Below are positions 9,088 to 18,301 of a DNA stretch of 52,973 nt, one piece after another. The notes beneath the pieces were generated by a model. The model was not told where the DNA came from, made no database searches, and worked only from the letters and a program-made list of their open reading frames with translations. The DNA is taken from the NCBI RefSeq assembly GCF_003846175.1, contig NZ_ML123044.1, forward strand, positions 1,202,843 to 1,255,815. The letters are read 5' to 3'. The translations under genes were made by a program, and so were the position numbers. Within the stretch, counting starts at the first letter, position 1; each line of letters starts with the position of its first letter. Origin of the DNA: Streptomyces sp. ADI95-17. GTDB lineage: Bacteria > Actinomycetota > Actinomycetes > Streptomycetales > Streptomycetaceae.

Positions 9088-10179
9088 GTGCGCGAAAGTG
9101 CTGCTGAACGTCATGACCGCCTGCTCGGGCTGGTACGGGAGCGGGGTTCGGCCCGGGTCTCGGACCTGGCCTCGCTGCTGGGGGTCTCGCCCGTCACGGC
9201 GCGCCGGGACGTGGAGGAGCTGGCCGGCCGCGGCCTGCTCGACCGGGTCCACGGTTCGGTGTCCTGGCCGCAGGACGCCGCCCCGGGCGCTGCCGCCGGT
9301 CCCGGGGCCGGTGGCGGCGGACTGGTCCTCGGCATGCTCGCGCCCTCGTCGACGTACTACTTCGCCGAGGTCATCCGCGGTGCCCACGAGGCCGCCGCGA
9401 AGGCCGGGGCCAGGCTGATACTGCGGATCTCCGACTACCGGCCGCAGGAGGACCACGCCCGCACCGAGGGCCTGCTCTCCGCGGGCGCCGAGGGGCTGCT
9501 GGTCGCGCCCGGCTGGCAGGACCCGGGCGACCCCGCCGCGTTCGGCGACTGGATCACCTCGCTGCCCGTGCCGACCGTCCTGCTGGAGCGCAGGCCCACC
9601 GCGGGCTCCCCGCTGGACGGCCTGGACCGGGTCTGCTCGGACCACGCGCACGGCGTGCTGCTGGCGGTGCGCCACCTGGTGGACCTCGAACACGGGGCGC
9701 CGCTGCTGATGGCCCGCGCGGACTCCCCGACCGCCGTCGCGGTGCGGTCCGGGTACCAGGAGGCGCTGTCCGTGCTCGGGCTGCGCGCGCCGCAGGACGT
9801 GATCGATTCCGTACCGGCCGAACTCGCCCCGGACGCCTTCGAGGAGGCCGTTCAGGCGCTGCGCGAGGCGGTCCTTTCGGGGGTGGCGACGGCGGCGCTG
9901 ATCCACAACGACGTGGACGCGATCCAGGTGGTGCAGCGCCTGGCCGAACTGGGCGTGCGGGTGCCGCAGGACCTGGCCCTGATCGCCTACGACGACGAGG
10001 TGGCGGCCCTCGCGGACACCCCGCTCACCGCGGTGGCGCCGCCCAAGCGCGAGGTGGGCAGGCACGCCACGGAACTGCTGGTGGAACGGCTGGGGCAGAG
10101 CGAGGGCGCTCCCCGGCGCCATCTGACGCTGCTGCCGCAGCTGAGGGTCAGGGAATCGTGCGGGGCACGCCTCCCGTAG
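9088..10179 (+). CDS. DeoR-type HTH / LacI-type sensor hybrid repressor
   Basis: 363 residues. The N-terminal winged helix (about 6-57: RHDRLLGLVRERGSARVSDL then VSPVTARRDVEEL) is DeoR-like. A Gly/Ala linker leads to a LacI/periplasmic-binding-type ligand domain (about 80-350) with ALIHNDVDAIQVVQRL and PQDLALIAYDDE, the usual LacI C-domain signatures. The GTG at 9088 is preceded by GAGGGG at 9 bp. It is encoded between the secreted beta-helix gene and the ABC transporter; the most likely role is sugar-responsive repression of both. The stop codon falls inside the first copy of a 20-bp tandem repeat. Confidence 0.9.
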   Translation: MRESAAERHDRLLGLVRERGSARVSDLASLLGVSPVTARRDVEELAGRGLLDRVHGSVSWPQDAAPGAAAGPGAGGGGLVLGMLAPSSTYYFAEVIRGAHEAAAKAGARLILRISDYRPQEDHARTEGLLSAGAEGLLVAPGWQDPGDPAAFGDWITSLPVPTVLLERRPTAGSPLDGLDRVCSDHAHGVLLAVRHLVDLEHGAPLLMARADSPTAVAVRSGYQEALSVLGLRAPQDVIDSVPAELAPDAFEEAVQALREAVLSGVATAALIHNDVDAIQVVQRLAELGVRVPQDLALIAYDDEVAALADTPLTAVAPPKREVGRHATELLVERLGQSEGAPRRHLTLLPQLRVRESCGARLP

Positions 10180-10261
10180 GCGATCGCGCCCTCCCGTAGG
10201 CGATCGCGCCCTCCCGTAGGCGATCGCGCCCTCCCGTAGGCGTTCGGGCGCCTCCCGCAGG
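10169..10261. repeat. 20-bp tandem repeat after the regulator gene
   Basis: Three identical units of CGATCGCGCCCTCCCGTAGG lie at 10181-10200, 10201-10220 and 10221-10240. A half unit precedes them (10169-10180, containing the regulator's TAG stop) and a decayed unit follows (10241-10261). The spacing is strictly head to tail with no spacers, so it is not a CRISPR array. It lies between the regulator and the transporter operon. Confidence 0.92.
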
Positions 10262-10314
10262 CGGTTCGGGCGGCTTCCGTGCCCGATTCCGCAGGGTATC
10301 CCACGTACGTCCAT

Positions 10315-10350
10315 AGATAACTTATCTGATCTTTTTTCGATCAATCGATC
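10315..10350. promoter_or_regulatory. Operator cluster upstream of ABC transporter
   Basis: Three adjoining dyads: AGATAA-C-TTATCT (10315-10327, perfect), TGATC-N7-GATCA (10327-10343, perfect), and TTCGATCA (10336-10343) running into a further CGATC. TTCGATCA is shared with the divergent region at 8953-9007. The cluster is 80-115 bp before the binding-protein start, where a repressor or activator site for the operon is expected. Confidence 0.55.
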
Positions 10351-10429
10351 TTTCGCTCTTGACTTCGGTCACGACTGGTCCAAGGATCACGGCCAACGCC
10401 AATGTCGCCGCCAGTTCAGGAGCCTCGCT

Positions 10430-11761
10430 GTGAGCCGCAGTCCGAGCAGAACGTCCCTCGCCGTTGTCGGCACCGCCACCGCCCTCGCCCTTCTCACGGC
10501 CTGTGGCGGCAGCGGCGACGACGACTCCGCAGCCACCGGAACCGACGGCAAGCCCGTCAGCATCACCTTCTGGGGCTGGGCCAAGGGGTCCAAGGAGGTC
10601 GTTGACGCGTTCAACGCCTCGCACAAGAACATCAAGGTGGTGTACGAGGAGATCCCGTCCGGCAACGCGGGCGGCTACGCCAAGATCTCCAACGCGGTCA
10701 AGGCCGGCAACGCGCCCGACCTGGTCTCCATCGAGTACCCGCAGCTTCCGGAGTACGTCAGTCAGGGCGCGCTCCAGGACATCGGCCAGTACTTCACCGA
10801 GGACATCCGCAAGAAGCTGCTGCCGCAGGCGGTCGAACTGACGACGCTCGGCGGCAAGAACTGGGCCGTTCCGTTCGACGCCTCGCCGCAGTCCTTCTAC
10901 TACCGCAAGGACCTGTTCGAGAAGTACGGCGTCGAGGTCCCCAAGACCTGGGACGAGTTCCGCAAGGCCGCCGAGAAGGTCAAGAAGGCCGACAAGAAGG
11001 CCCGGATCGGCACCTTCTTCCCTGATGACCCGACCACGTTCCAGGCGATGGCCTGGCAGGCCGGCGCCCAGTGGTACAAGCCCGAGGGCGACACCTGGAA
11101 GGTCAGCACCGCCGACGCGGCCACCAACAAGGTCGCCGACTACTGGCAGGGTCTGCTCGACGACGACCTGATCCGCGCCAACGCCTCGTTCAGCCCCGAG
11201 TGGACCAACTCCCTCAAGAACGGCGGCACGGTCGGCTACCTCGGCGCCGCCTGGGGCGCGGGTGTCCTCAAGGGAACGCTGCCCGAGCAGAGCGGCAAGT
11301 GGGCCGTCGCCCCGATGCCCAGCTGGGACGGCAAGCCCGCCAGCGGCATGCTCGGCGGCTCCACCTTCGCGGTGACCAAGACCAGCAAGAAGGCGAAGGC
11401 CGCGGTCGAGTTCGCCACCTGGATGTCGACCACCGAGGACGGCATCAAGGCCCGGATCGAGTCCGGCACTTCGAGCGCCTTCCCGGCCGCGTCGGCACTG
11501 CGCCCGGTCGCCAAGAAGGCCTTCGACGCCGGCTTCTACGGCGGCGAGGACATCTACCAGGTCTTCGAGGGCGCCGCGACGTCGATCGGCCCGAACTGGA
11601 ACTGGGGCCCGACCACCGGCACCACGAACACCACCATGAAGGACCAGTTCGGCAAGGTCGCCAGCGGTGGCACCACCATCAAGGACGCCGTGAAGGCCGG
11701 GCACGACGCCACGGTCGCCGAGCTGAAGAAGCGCGGTCTGAAGGTCGAGGACGCAGGCTGA
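10430..11761 (+). CDS. Sugar ABC transporter substrate-binding lipoprotein
   Basis: 443 residues. A lipoprotein signal peptide ends in LLTAC with Cys25, followed by a Gly/Ser/Asp linker. The mature part is a family-1 extracellular solute-binding fold (ITFWGWAKGSKEVVDAFN at the start; IEYPQLPEYV; GSTFAVTKTSKKAKAAVEFA). It should capture an oligosaccharide or sugar acid at the outer membrane face and deliver it to the two permeases encoded next. The GTG start has AGGAG 7 bp upstream. The operon encodes no ATPase; Streptomyces sugar importers usually share the remote MsiK ATPase, which is expected here. Confidence 0.95.
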   Translation: MSRSPSRTSLAVVGTATALALLTACGGSGDDDSAATGTDGKPVSITFWGWAKGSKEVVDAFNASHKNIKVVYEEIPSGNAGGYAKISNAVKAGNAPDLVSIEYPQLPEYVSQGALQDIGQYFTEDIRKKLLPQAVELTTLGGKNWAVPFDASPQSFYYRKDLFEKYGVEVPKTWDEFRKAAEKVKKADKKARIGTFFPDDPTTFQAMAWQAGAQWYKPEGDTWKVSTADAATNKVADYWQGLLDDDLIRANASFSPEWTNSLKNGGTVGYLGAAWGAGVLKGTLPEQSGKWAVAPMPSWDGKPASGMLGGSTFAVTKTSKKAKAAVEFATWMSTTEDGIKARIESGTSSAFPAASALRPVAKKAFDAGFYGGEDIYQVFEGAATSIGPNWNWGPTTGTTNTTMKDQFGKVASGGTTIKDAVKAGHDATVAELKKRGLKVEDAG

Positions 11762-12654
11762 TGAAGCGCGCCCGGACGACCAGAGCCGCCGCCATCCTGC
11801 TGGGGCCCTTCTTCGTACTGTTCACCGTGGCCATGCTGCTGCCGATCGGTTACGCGGTCTGGCTCAGCCTGTTCACCGAGAAGCAGTCCGGCCTGGGCTT
11901 CGGCGGCACCGAGACCGTCTTCAGCGGACTCGACAACTACACGGCGGCCCTGGGCGACCGGGCGTTCCGCGAGGGCTTCGGCGTACTCCTCGGATACTGC
12001 CTGTTCTACATTCCGCTGCTGCTCATCGGAGCCCTCGCCCTCGCCCTGCTGCTGGACTCCGCGCTGGCTCGCGCCCGCCGGTTCTTCCAGCTCGCGCTCT
12101 TCCTGCCGCACGCCGTGCCCGGCATCATCGCCGCGCTGATCTGGGTGTACCTCTACACACCGCAGCTCAGCCCGGTGGTCAGCGCCATGGAGTCGGGCGG
12201 GATCGGCTTCGACTTCTTCTCCCCCGAAGGCGCCCTTCCCTCCATCGTCAACATCGCCCTGTGGGAGTGGCTCGGCTACAACATGGTGATCTTCTATGCC
12301 GCGTTGCAGGCGATCGACCGCTCCGTACTCGAAGCGGCGACGGTCGACGGGGCCGGTGCCTGGCGCGTCGCGCTCAGCATCAAGGTTCCGCTGATCCGCG
12401 CCTCCGTCGTGATGGTCGCGCTGTTCACGGTCATCGGCTCGCTCCAGCTGTTCACCGAGCCGCTGATCCTCAACAAGGGGACCGGCTCCGCCGTCACCTC
12501 CACCTGGACGCCGAACATGTACGCGTACACCGCGGCCTTCGAGCGCAACGACTACGGTCTCGCCGCGGCCGCCTCCATCCTGCTGGCGCTCACGGCCGCG
12601 CTGCTGTCCTTCGTCGTCACCCGCTTCACCGGCCGGAAGGGCAAGAAAGCATGA
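11761..12654 (+). CDS. ABC sugar transporter permease, MalF-type
   Basis: 297 residues with six predicted membrane segments (the first near 12-32, the last near 270-290). The cytoplasmic EAA loop starts at Glu191 (EAATVDGAGAW) and contacts the ATPase. The ATG overlaps the TGA of the binding-protein gene by one base, so translation is coupled. It pairs with the next permease to form the membrane channel. TTEKQSG-like periplasmic loops give no substrate information. Confidence 0.95.
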   Translation: MKRARTTRAAAILLGPFFVLFTVAMLLPIGYAVWLSLFTEKQSGLGFGGTETVFSGLDNYTAALGDRAFREGFGVLLGYCLFYIPLLLIGALALALLLDSALARARRFFQLALFLPHAVPGIIAALIWVYLYTPQLSPVVSAMESGGIGFDFFSPEGALPSIVNIALWEWLGYNMVIFYAALQAIDRSVLEAATVDGAGAWRVALSIKVPLIRASVVMVALFTVIGSLQLFTEPLILNKGTGSAVTSTWTPNMYAYTAAFERNDYGLAAAASILLALTAALLSFVVTRFTGRKGKKA

Positions 12655-13505
12655 ACTCCCCCGCCTCCCGCAGCCGCTGGATGTCGAAGACCGCCGTCAA
12701 CGGCTTTCTCGTGCTCGCCGTCGTCTACATGCTCTTCCCCCTCGTCTGGCTGGTCACCGCCGCCACGAAGGACACCGGCGGTCTGCTCGCGGGCAACGCC
12801 TTCTCCTTCGAGGGCTTCAACCTCGGCGAGAACCTGTCGAACCTGGCCTCCTACGGCGACGGCATCTACTTCCGCTGGTACCTCAACAGCCTGATGTACG
12901 CGGGCGGCGGGGCGATCGTCTGCTCGCTGATCTGCGTCGCCGCGGGATACGCCTTCGACAAGTACGAATTCCGGGGCAAGGAGAAGCTGTTCGGCCTCGT
13001 GCTGATGGGCGTGCTGGTGCCCACCACGGCGCTCGCCCTGCCGATGTATCTCCTGGCCTCCAAGACCGGCCTGGTCAACACCTACTGGTCCGTGCTGATC
13101 CCGGTGCTGGTCAACCCGTTCGGCGTGTATCTCGCCCGGGTGTTCAGCACCGGCTACATACCGAACGAGGCCCTGGAGGCCGCCCGTATCGACGGGGCCG
13201 GCGAGCTGCGCGTCTTCTGGTCCATCGGACTGCGCATGGTCATGCCGGGCTTCGTGACGGTCTTCCTCTTCCAGTTCACCGCGATCTGGAACAACTTCTT
13301 CCTCCCCCTCGTGATGCTCTCGGACCGCAAGCTCTTCCCGCTGAGCCTCGGTCTGTACTCCTGGAACACCAACACCCACGGCGAGCCGAGCTTCTACCCG
13401 CTCGTCGTCACCGGGTCGCTCCTCGCCGTCATCCCCCTGATCGTCGCCTTCGTCTCGCTGCAGCGGCACTGGAAGGCCGGACTGACCGCCGGCAGCGTCA
13501 AGTGA
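12651..13505 (+). CDS. ABC sugar transporter permease, MalG-type
   Basis: 284 residues with six membrane segments; the MalG-type EAA loop starts at Glu176 (EAARIDGAGELRVFW). The start overlaps the upstream permease stop by four bases (ATGA). The C-terminus (LQRHWKAGLTAGSVK) is the typical end of carbohydrate MalG-type permeases, supporting a sugar-type substrate. It is the second half of the heterodimeric channel. The next gene, a dehydrogenase, follows within 40 bp and is probably in the same transcript. Confidence 0.95.
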   Translation: MNSPASRSRWMSKTAVNGFLVLAVVYMLFPLVWLVTAATKDTGGLLAGNAFSFEGFNLGENLSNLASYGDGIYFRWYLNSLMYAGGGAIVCSLICVAAGYAFDKYEFRGKEKLFGLVLMGVLVPTTALALPMYLLASKTGLVNTYWSVLIPVLVNPFGVYLARVFSTGYIPNEALEAARIDGAGELRVFWSIGLRMVMPGFVTVFLFQFTAIWNNFFLPLVMLSDRKLFPLSLGLYSWNTNTHGEPSFYPLVVTGSLLAVIPLIVAFVSLQRHWKAGLTAGSVK

Positions 13506-13540
13506 CCTCACCGCGAGCCCTGAGGAGTACGAGTTCCACC

Positions 13541-14569
13541 ATGCCCCACGCCACTGACAACCGGCCGACGGCCCTGCTCGCGATGGGGCCCGGCATCGCC
13601 GACCGCCTCTTCGCCGACCGCCACCGCACCAGGCTGGCCGCCCTCACCCGTACCGACCCGGCCCTCGTCGCCCACGACCTGGCCGACCCGACGCCCGAGG
13701 TGGCCGCCGCGCTCGCCGAGGCCGAGGTGCTGTTCACCTGCTGGGGCGCGACACCGCTCACCGCCGAAGTACTGGCCGCCGCACCGCGGCTGCGGGCCGT
13801 GGTGCACGCCGCGGGTTCCGTGAAGCACCACATCACCGAAGCCTGCTGGGAACGCGGCATCACCGTCACATCGGCGGCCGGGGCCAACGCCCTGCCGGTC
13901 GCCGAGTTCACCCTCGCCGCGATCCTGTTCGCCGGCAAGCGGATACTGCGCTCCGCGGACCGCTACCGCGAACTGCGCGCCGACCACGACTGGCTCGCGG
14001 AGCTCGACGGGACCGGCAACTACCGCCGTACCGTCGGCATCGTCGGCGCCTCCCGGATCGGCCGGCGCGTGATCGAGCTGCTGCGCCCCTTCGACCTGGA
14101 CGTGCTGCTGTACGACCCGTACGTGGACGGCGCGGAGGCGGCCCGGCTCGGCGTCCGGCTCACCTCGCTCGACGAGCTGTGCGCGAGCAGCTCCGTCGTC
14201 TCGGTGCACGCGCCCCAGCTACCGGAGACCCACCATCTGATCGGCGCGGCGCAGCTGGCCGCGATGGCGCCCGGGACGACGCTGATCAACACGGCGCGCG
14301 GCTCGCTGATCGACGAGGACGCGCTGCTGCCCGAGCTGACGGCCGGGCGTCTCCAGGCGGTCCTGGACGTGACGGACCCCGAGCTGCCGCCCGCCGACTC
14401 GCCGTTGTACACCCTGCCGAACGTGCTGCTCACCCCGCACGTCGCGGGTTCGCTGGGCGTCGAGCTGCACCGGATGGCGGACCAGGCGCTGGACGAGCTG
14501 GAGCGGTTCGCGGCCGGTCTGCCCTTCGCGGACCCGGTGCACTCCGGGAGCCTGAGCCACTCGGCCTGA
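13541..14569 (+). CDS. D-isomer-specific 2-hydroxyacid dehydrogenase
   Basis: About 342 residues. The C-terminal NAD-binding domain has VGIVGASRIGRRVIE; the catalytic Arg is in NTARGSLIDE, the Glu in DPELPPADSP and the His in LTPHVAGS. It reduces a 2-keto acid or oxidises a D-2-hydroxyacid using NAD(P). As last gene of the transporter operon it may process a sugar-acid product of the imported substrate; this is inference. Start choice: ATG 13541 has GAGGAG 13 bp upstream. A GTG at 13502 overlapping the permease stop is also in frame and would give coupled translation. Confidence 0.9.
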   Translation: MPHATDNRPTALLAMGPGIADRLFADRHRTRLAALTRTDPALVAHDLADPTPEVAAALAEAEVLFTCWGATPLTAEVLAAAPRLRAVVHAAGSVKHHITEACWERGITVTSAAGANALPVAEFTLAAILFAGKRILRSADRYRELRADHDWLAELDGTGNYRRTVGIVGASRIGRRVIELLRPFDLDVLLYDPYVDGAEAARLGVRLTSLDELCASSSVVSVHAPQLPETHHLIGAAQLAAMAPGTTLINTARGSLIDEDALLPELTAGRLQAVLDVTDPELPPADSPLYTLPNVLLTPHVAGSLGVELHRMADQALDELERFAAGLPFADPVHSGSLSHSA

Positions 14570-14589
14570 ACCTCGCTCCGGACAACCGG

Positions 14590-14632
14590 AAGGCCCCCTG
14601 TCCCACCGCTCGGCGGTGGGGCAGGGGGCCTT
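14590..14632. terminator. Strong bidirectional terminator between dehydrogenase and groEL1
   Basis: Two 20-bp arms (AAGGCCCCCTG... and ...CAGGGGGCCTT) pair with a single G-U or A-C position around a TCG loop. The convergent ends of the dehydrogenase and groEL1 lie on either side, so it can serve both transcripts. Confidence 0.9.
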
Positions 14633-14680
14633 CTTCGGCTGTCGGCCTTCCGAGAGCCACAAGCCCTCAGCGGCTACGCG

Positions 14681-16357
<1,677 letters not shown>

Positions 16358-16405
16358 TTATTCGCAGGGGGCCAGGGGCGCAGAACAGAAGCAAACGTGG
16401 GTGAA

Positions 16406-16714
16406 TTACTTCTCGACGATCGCGAGCACGTCGCGGGCCGAGAGGACGAGGTACTCCTCGCCGTTGTACTTCACCTCGGTGCCGCCGTACTTGCTGTACA
16501 GCACGACGTCGCCGGTCTTGACGTCGAGCGGAAGGCGCTCGCCGTTCTCGAAGCGGCCCGGGCCCACGGCCAGGACGACGCCCTCCTGGGGCTTCTCCTT
16601 GGCGGTGTCCGGAATGACCAGGCCGGAGGCCGTGGTCTGCTCGGCGTCGAGCGGCTGGACCACAATGCGGTCCTCGAGCGGCTTGATCGCAACCTTGGTG
16701 CTGGCGGTCGACAC
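16406..16714 (-). CDS. groES: Co-chaperonin GroES (10 kDa)
   Basis: 102 residues with the mobile loop ([17 protein letters not shown]), the beta-hairpin roof and the C-terminal [15 protein letters not shown]. It caps GroEL rings in the cytosol. The GTG at 16714 has GGGGGAG 8 bp upstream. First gene of the heat-shock groES-groEL1 operon; promoter and two CIRCE operators lie about 100-180 bp upstream. Confidence 0.98.
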   Translation of the reverse strand: MSTASTKVAIKPLEDRIVVQPLDAEQTTASGLVIPDTAKEKPQEGVVLAVGPGRFENGERLPLDVKTGDVVLYSKYGGTEVKYNGEEYLVLSARDVLAIVEK

Positions 16715-16816
16715 GATCCGGTCTCCCCCTTCGGAGATCTCACGGGGTAACAGTCTTGGGTGGCGACCAGGTCGATCCGTCGTCGCGGGTGCCGGACCTG
16801 CCAGTCGCGCAGTACT

Positions 16817-16845
16817 GCTGGCACTCTCCAGTGGTGAGTGCCAGC
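16817..16845. promoter_or_regulatory. CIRCE operator, promoter-distal to start (copy 1)
   Basis: GCTGGCACTC, 9-bp spacer, GAGTGCCAGC: perfect 10-bp arms matching the CIRCE core GCACTC-N9-GAGTGC bound by the heat-shock repressor HrcA. It lies downstream of the groES -10, so a bound repressor would block initiation or clearance. Confidence 0.93.
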
Positions 16846-16849
16846 ACCG

Positions 16850-16879
16850 AGACTATGACCGGGATTAGCACTCGGTCAA
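16850..16879 (-). promoter_or_regulatory. groES promoter
   Basis: On the minus strand TTGACC (plus 16874-16879) and TAGTCT (plus 16850-16855) are separated by 18 bp, fitting a housekeeping-sigma promoter. The -35 lies inside the spacer of CIRCE copy 2, and CIRCE copy 1 covers the likely start site. Confidence 0.65.
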
Positions 16880-16891
16880 GCGGAGTGCCAA
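16865..16891. promoter_or_regulatory. CIRCE operator (copy 2)
   Basis: TTAGCACTC, 9-bp spacer, GAGTGCCAA: one mismatch from the canonical TTAGCACTC-N9-GAGTGCTAA. It overlaps the groES -35 and the 3' end of the small ORF upstream. Confidence 0.93.
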
Positions 16892-17155
16892 TTCAGACGG
16901 TCGTGGCGTCACCGCCGGGGCACGGTCCGGACAACAGTCCGGACAACACGGAGGCAACGTACGGGCGGGCCGGACCGTTCCGCACGGCAGCGCGGGCGGG
17001 CCCGCCGCCGGCGTCGGCGACGGATGGTTCACCTTCTGCGCGGCCTTGCGGCCCAGCCGTTCGATCGGATCCACCGACTGCGCGCAGCCGCCGGTGGTGG
17101 CGAGGAGCGCACCGGCCGCGAGCAGTCCGGCCAGCAGCCGGCGCGCCCTTCTCAT
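16865..17155 (-). CDS. Small putative lipoprotein, possibly a deacetylase remnant
   Basis: 96 residues if real. The ATG at 17155 overlaps the deacetylase stop as ATGA, so it could be translated by coupling. The N-terminus is a credible lipoprotein signal (MRRARR, a Leu/Ala core, ATTGGC with Cys near 24), then [19 protein letters not shown] associate that segment with N-termini of Streptomyces polysaccharide deacetylases; this is recollection, not a search. The tail from about residue 50 is low-complexity Pro/Cys sequence and includes a 12-bp tandem duplication (16925-16948). The stop codon lies inside CIRCE copy 2. It may be a truncated second deacetylase. Confidence 0.4.
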   Translation of the reverse strand: MRRARRLLAGLLAAGALLATTGGCAQSVDPIERLGRKAAQKVNHPSPTPAAGPPALPCGTVRPARTLPPCCPDCCPDRAPAVTPRPSELALRLTEC

Positions 17156-18186
17156 ACGTAGTCCTCCAGCCGGGCCACGGCGTATCCCCGGTCCGTGACG
17201 GTCTTCATGACCGCCCGGACCAGGTCGGTCATGCTGCCGTCCCATTCACCGCGGCCCCGGAAGTGGGTGAGGATGATGTCGCCCGGGTGCAGGTCCTCGT
17301 CCTCCTCGCGCCACTCCATGTGGTCCGGGAACGCCTCGGCGTTCCAGAGGGGCACGGCCTTGATCCCGCAGGACTTCGCGATGCGCAGGGTGTCCCCGTT
17401 GTAGTTGCCGTACGGCGGGCGGAAGAGGGTGGGCCGCTTGCCGAACCGCTTCTCGATGATCTCCTGCTCGCCGCAGATCTCGCGCTCCTGCCCGGCGTAG
17501 GAGAGTCCGGGCAGATAGGGGTGGTTGAGCGTGTGGTTGTTGATGCCGACGCCCAGCCGCTGCGCCTCGCCGAAGTACCCGTAGTTGTCGCTCACCTCGT
17601 AGTCGCTGAGGAAGGCGCTGTACGGGATGTCCAGCTCGTCCATCATCTGCAGCAGCTCGGGGTCCTTCTCGGAGCCGTCGTCCATCGTCAGGAAGACGAC
17701 CCGGTCCTTGGTCGGGACGGTGGTGAAGACCGGCGGCAGCGAGTCGTCGCCACCCTCCACCTCGAACCCCTCGCGGGTGGTGACGCGCGGCTTCACGGCG
17801 GGCGGTCGCGGCGCGATCAGCGGCGGCTTGTCGAGCCCCCACTTCTTGGCGAGCTTCGCCCGTACGGCCGGGCTGAGCTGCGCGTTCTCATGGGCCCCGC
17901 CGGGCACCCGGCCCCGGCCGGCGTGCTGTCCGGGGCCGCCCGGGTGCCCGGCGGCGGGGTTCGTGCCGGGGGTCGCGGCGGGGTTCAGCTCCGGGTTCGA
18001 GCCCGGGTTCCCGGCCAGGGGCCGGTCCCGGTGCTCGGTGTCGCCCGGCTGCCCGCCGGACCCGGAGACGCAGCCGGAGCCGACCGCGGCGACCAGGAGT
18101 GCGGCCAGGACGGCGCAGACGGGCCGGTGCGCGCCCGAGCCCCGGCCGCGCCCGGACCGGGGCATGACCGATCCGCGCCGCTTCAT
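17152..18186 (-). CDS. NodB-type polysaccharide deacetylase lipoprotein
   Basis: About 344 residues. An export signal with a lipobox-like VGSGC (Cys39) is followed by a long Pro/Gly/Asn linker (about 45-95) and a C-terminal NodB domain. Metal and catalytic motifs are TMDDGS (TFDDG type), HTLNHPY (HxxxH), RPPYGNYNGD, and a late ILTHFRG. It should remove acetyl groups from a cell-surface or environmental polysaccharide outside the membrane. The ATG at 18186 follows an AT-rich stretch with no ribosome-binding site; a leaderless start or the ATG at 18165 are both possible. It is divergent from the methyltransferase gene. Confidence 0.88.
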   Translation of the reverse strand: MKRRGSVMPRSGRGRGSGAHRPVCAVLAALLVAAVGSGCVSGSGGQPGDTEHRDRPLAGNPGSNPELNPAATPGTNPAAGHPGGPGQHAGRGRVPGGAHENAQLSPAVRAKLAKKWGLDKPPLIAPRPPAVKPRVTTREGFEVEGGDDSLPPVFTTVPTKDRVVFLTMDDGSEKDPELLQMMDELDIPYSAFLSDYEVSDNYGYFGEAQRLGVGINNHTLNHPYLPGLSYAGQEREICGEQEIIEKRFGKRPTLFRPPYGNYNGDTLRIAKSCGIKAVPLWNAEAFPDHMEWREEDEDLHPGDIILTHFRGRGEWDGSMTDLVRAVMKTVTDRGYAVARLEDYV

Positions 18187-18301
18187 GATGTTATTTTCGT
18201 TTTGTCGTACAAGCTGCATGGCGCCGCATACTGCCAGTACGGGAACGGCCTCCCGGCCCGACACCGCCGCCCGGCCCGGCGGTCTACCCGGCTGGCTCAC
18301 A

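Noticed and set aside
10169..10261. CRISPR array
   Set aside because: The repeats are contiguous with no unique spacers and no cas genes nearby.
7334..14569. Secondary-metabolite gene cluster
   Set aside because: No synthase, synthetase or tailoring set is present; the genes fit carbohydrate uptake.
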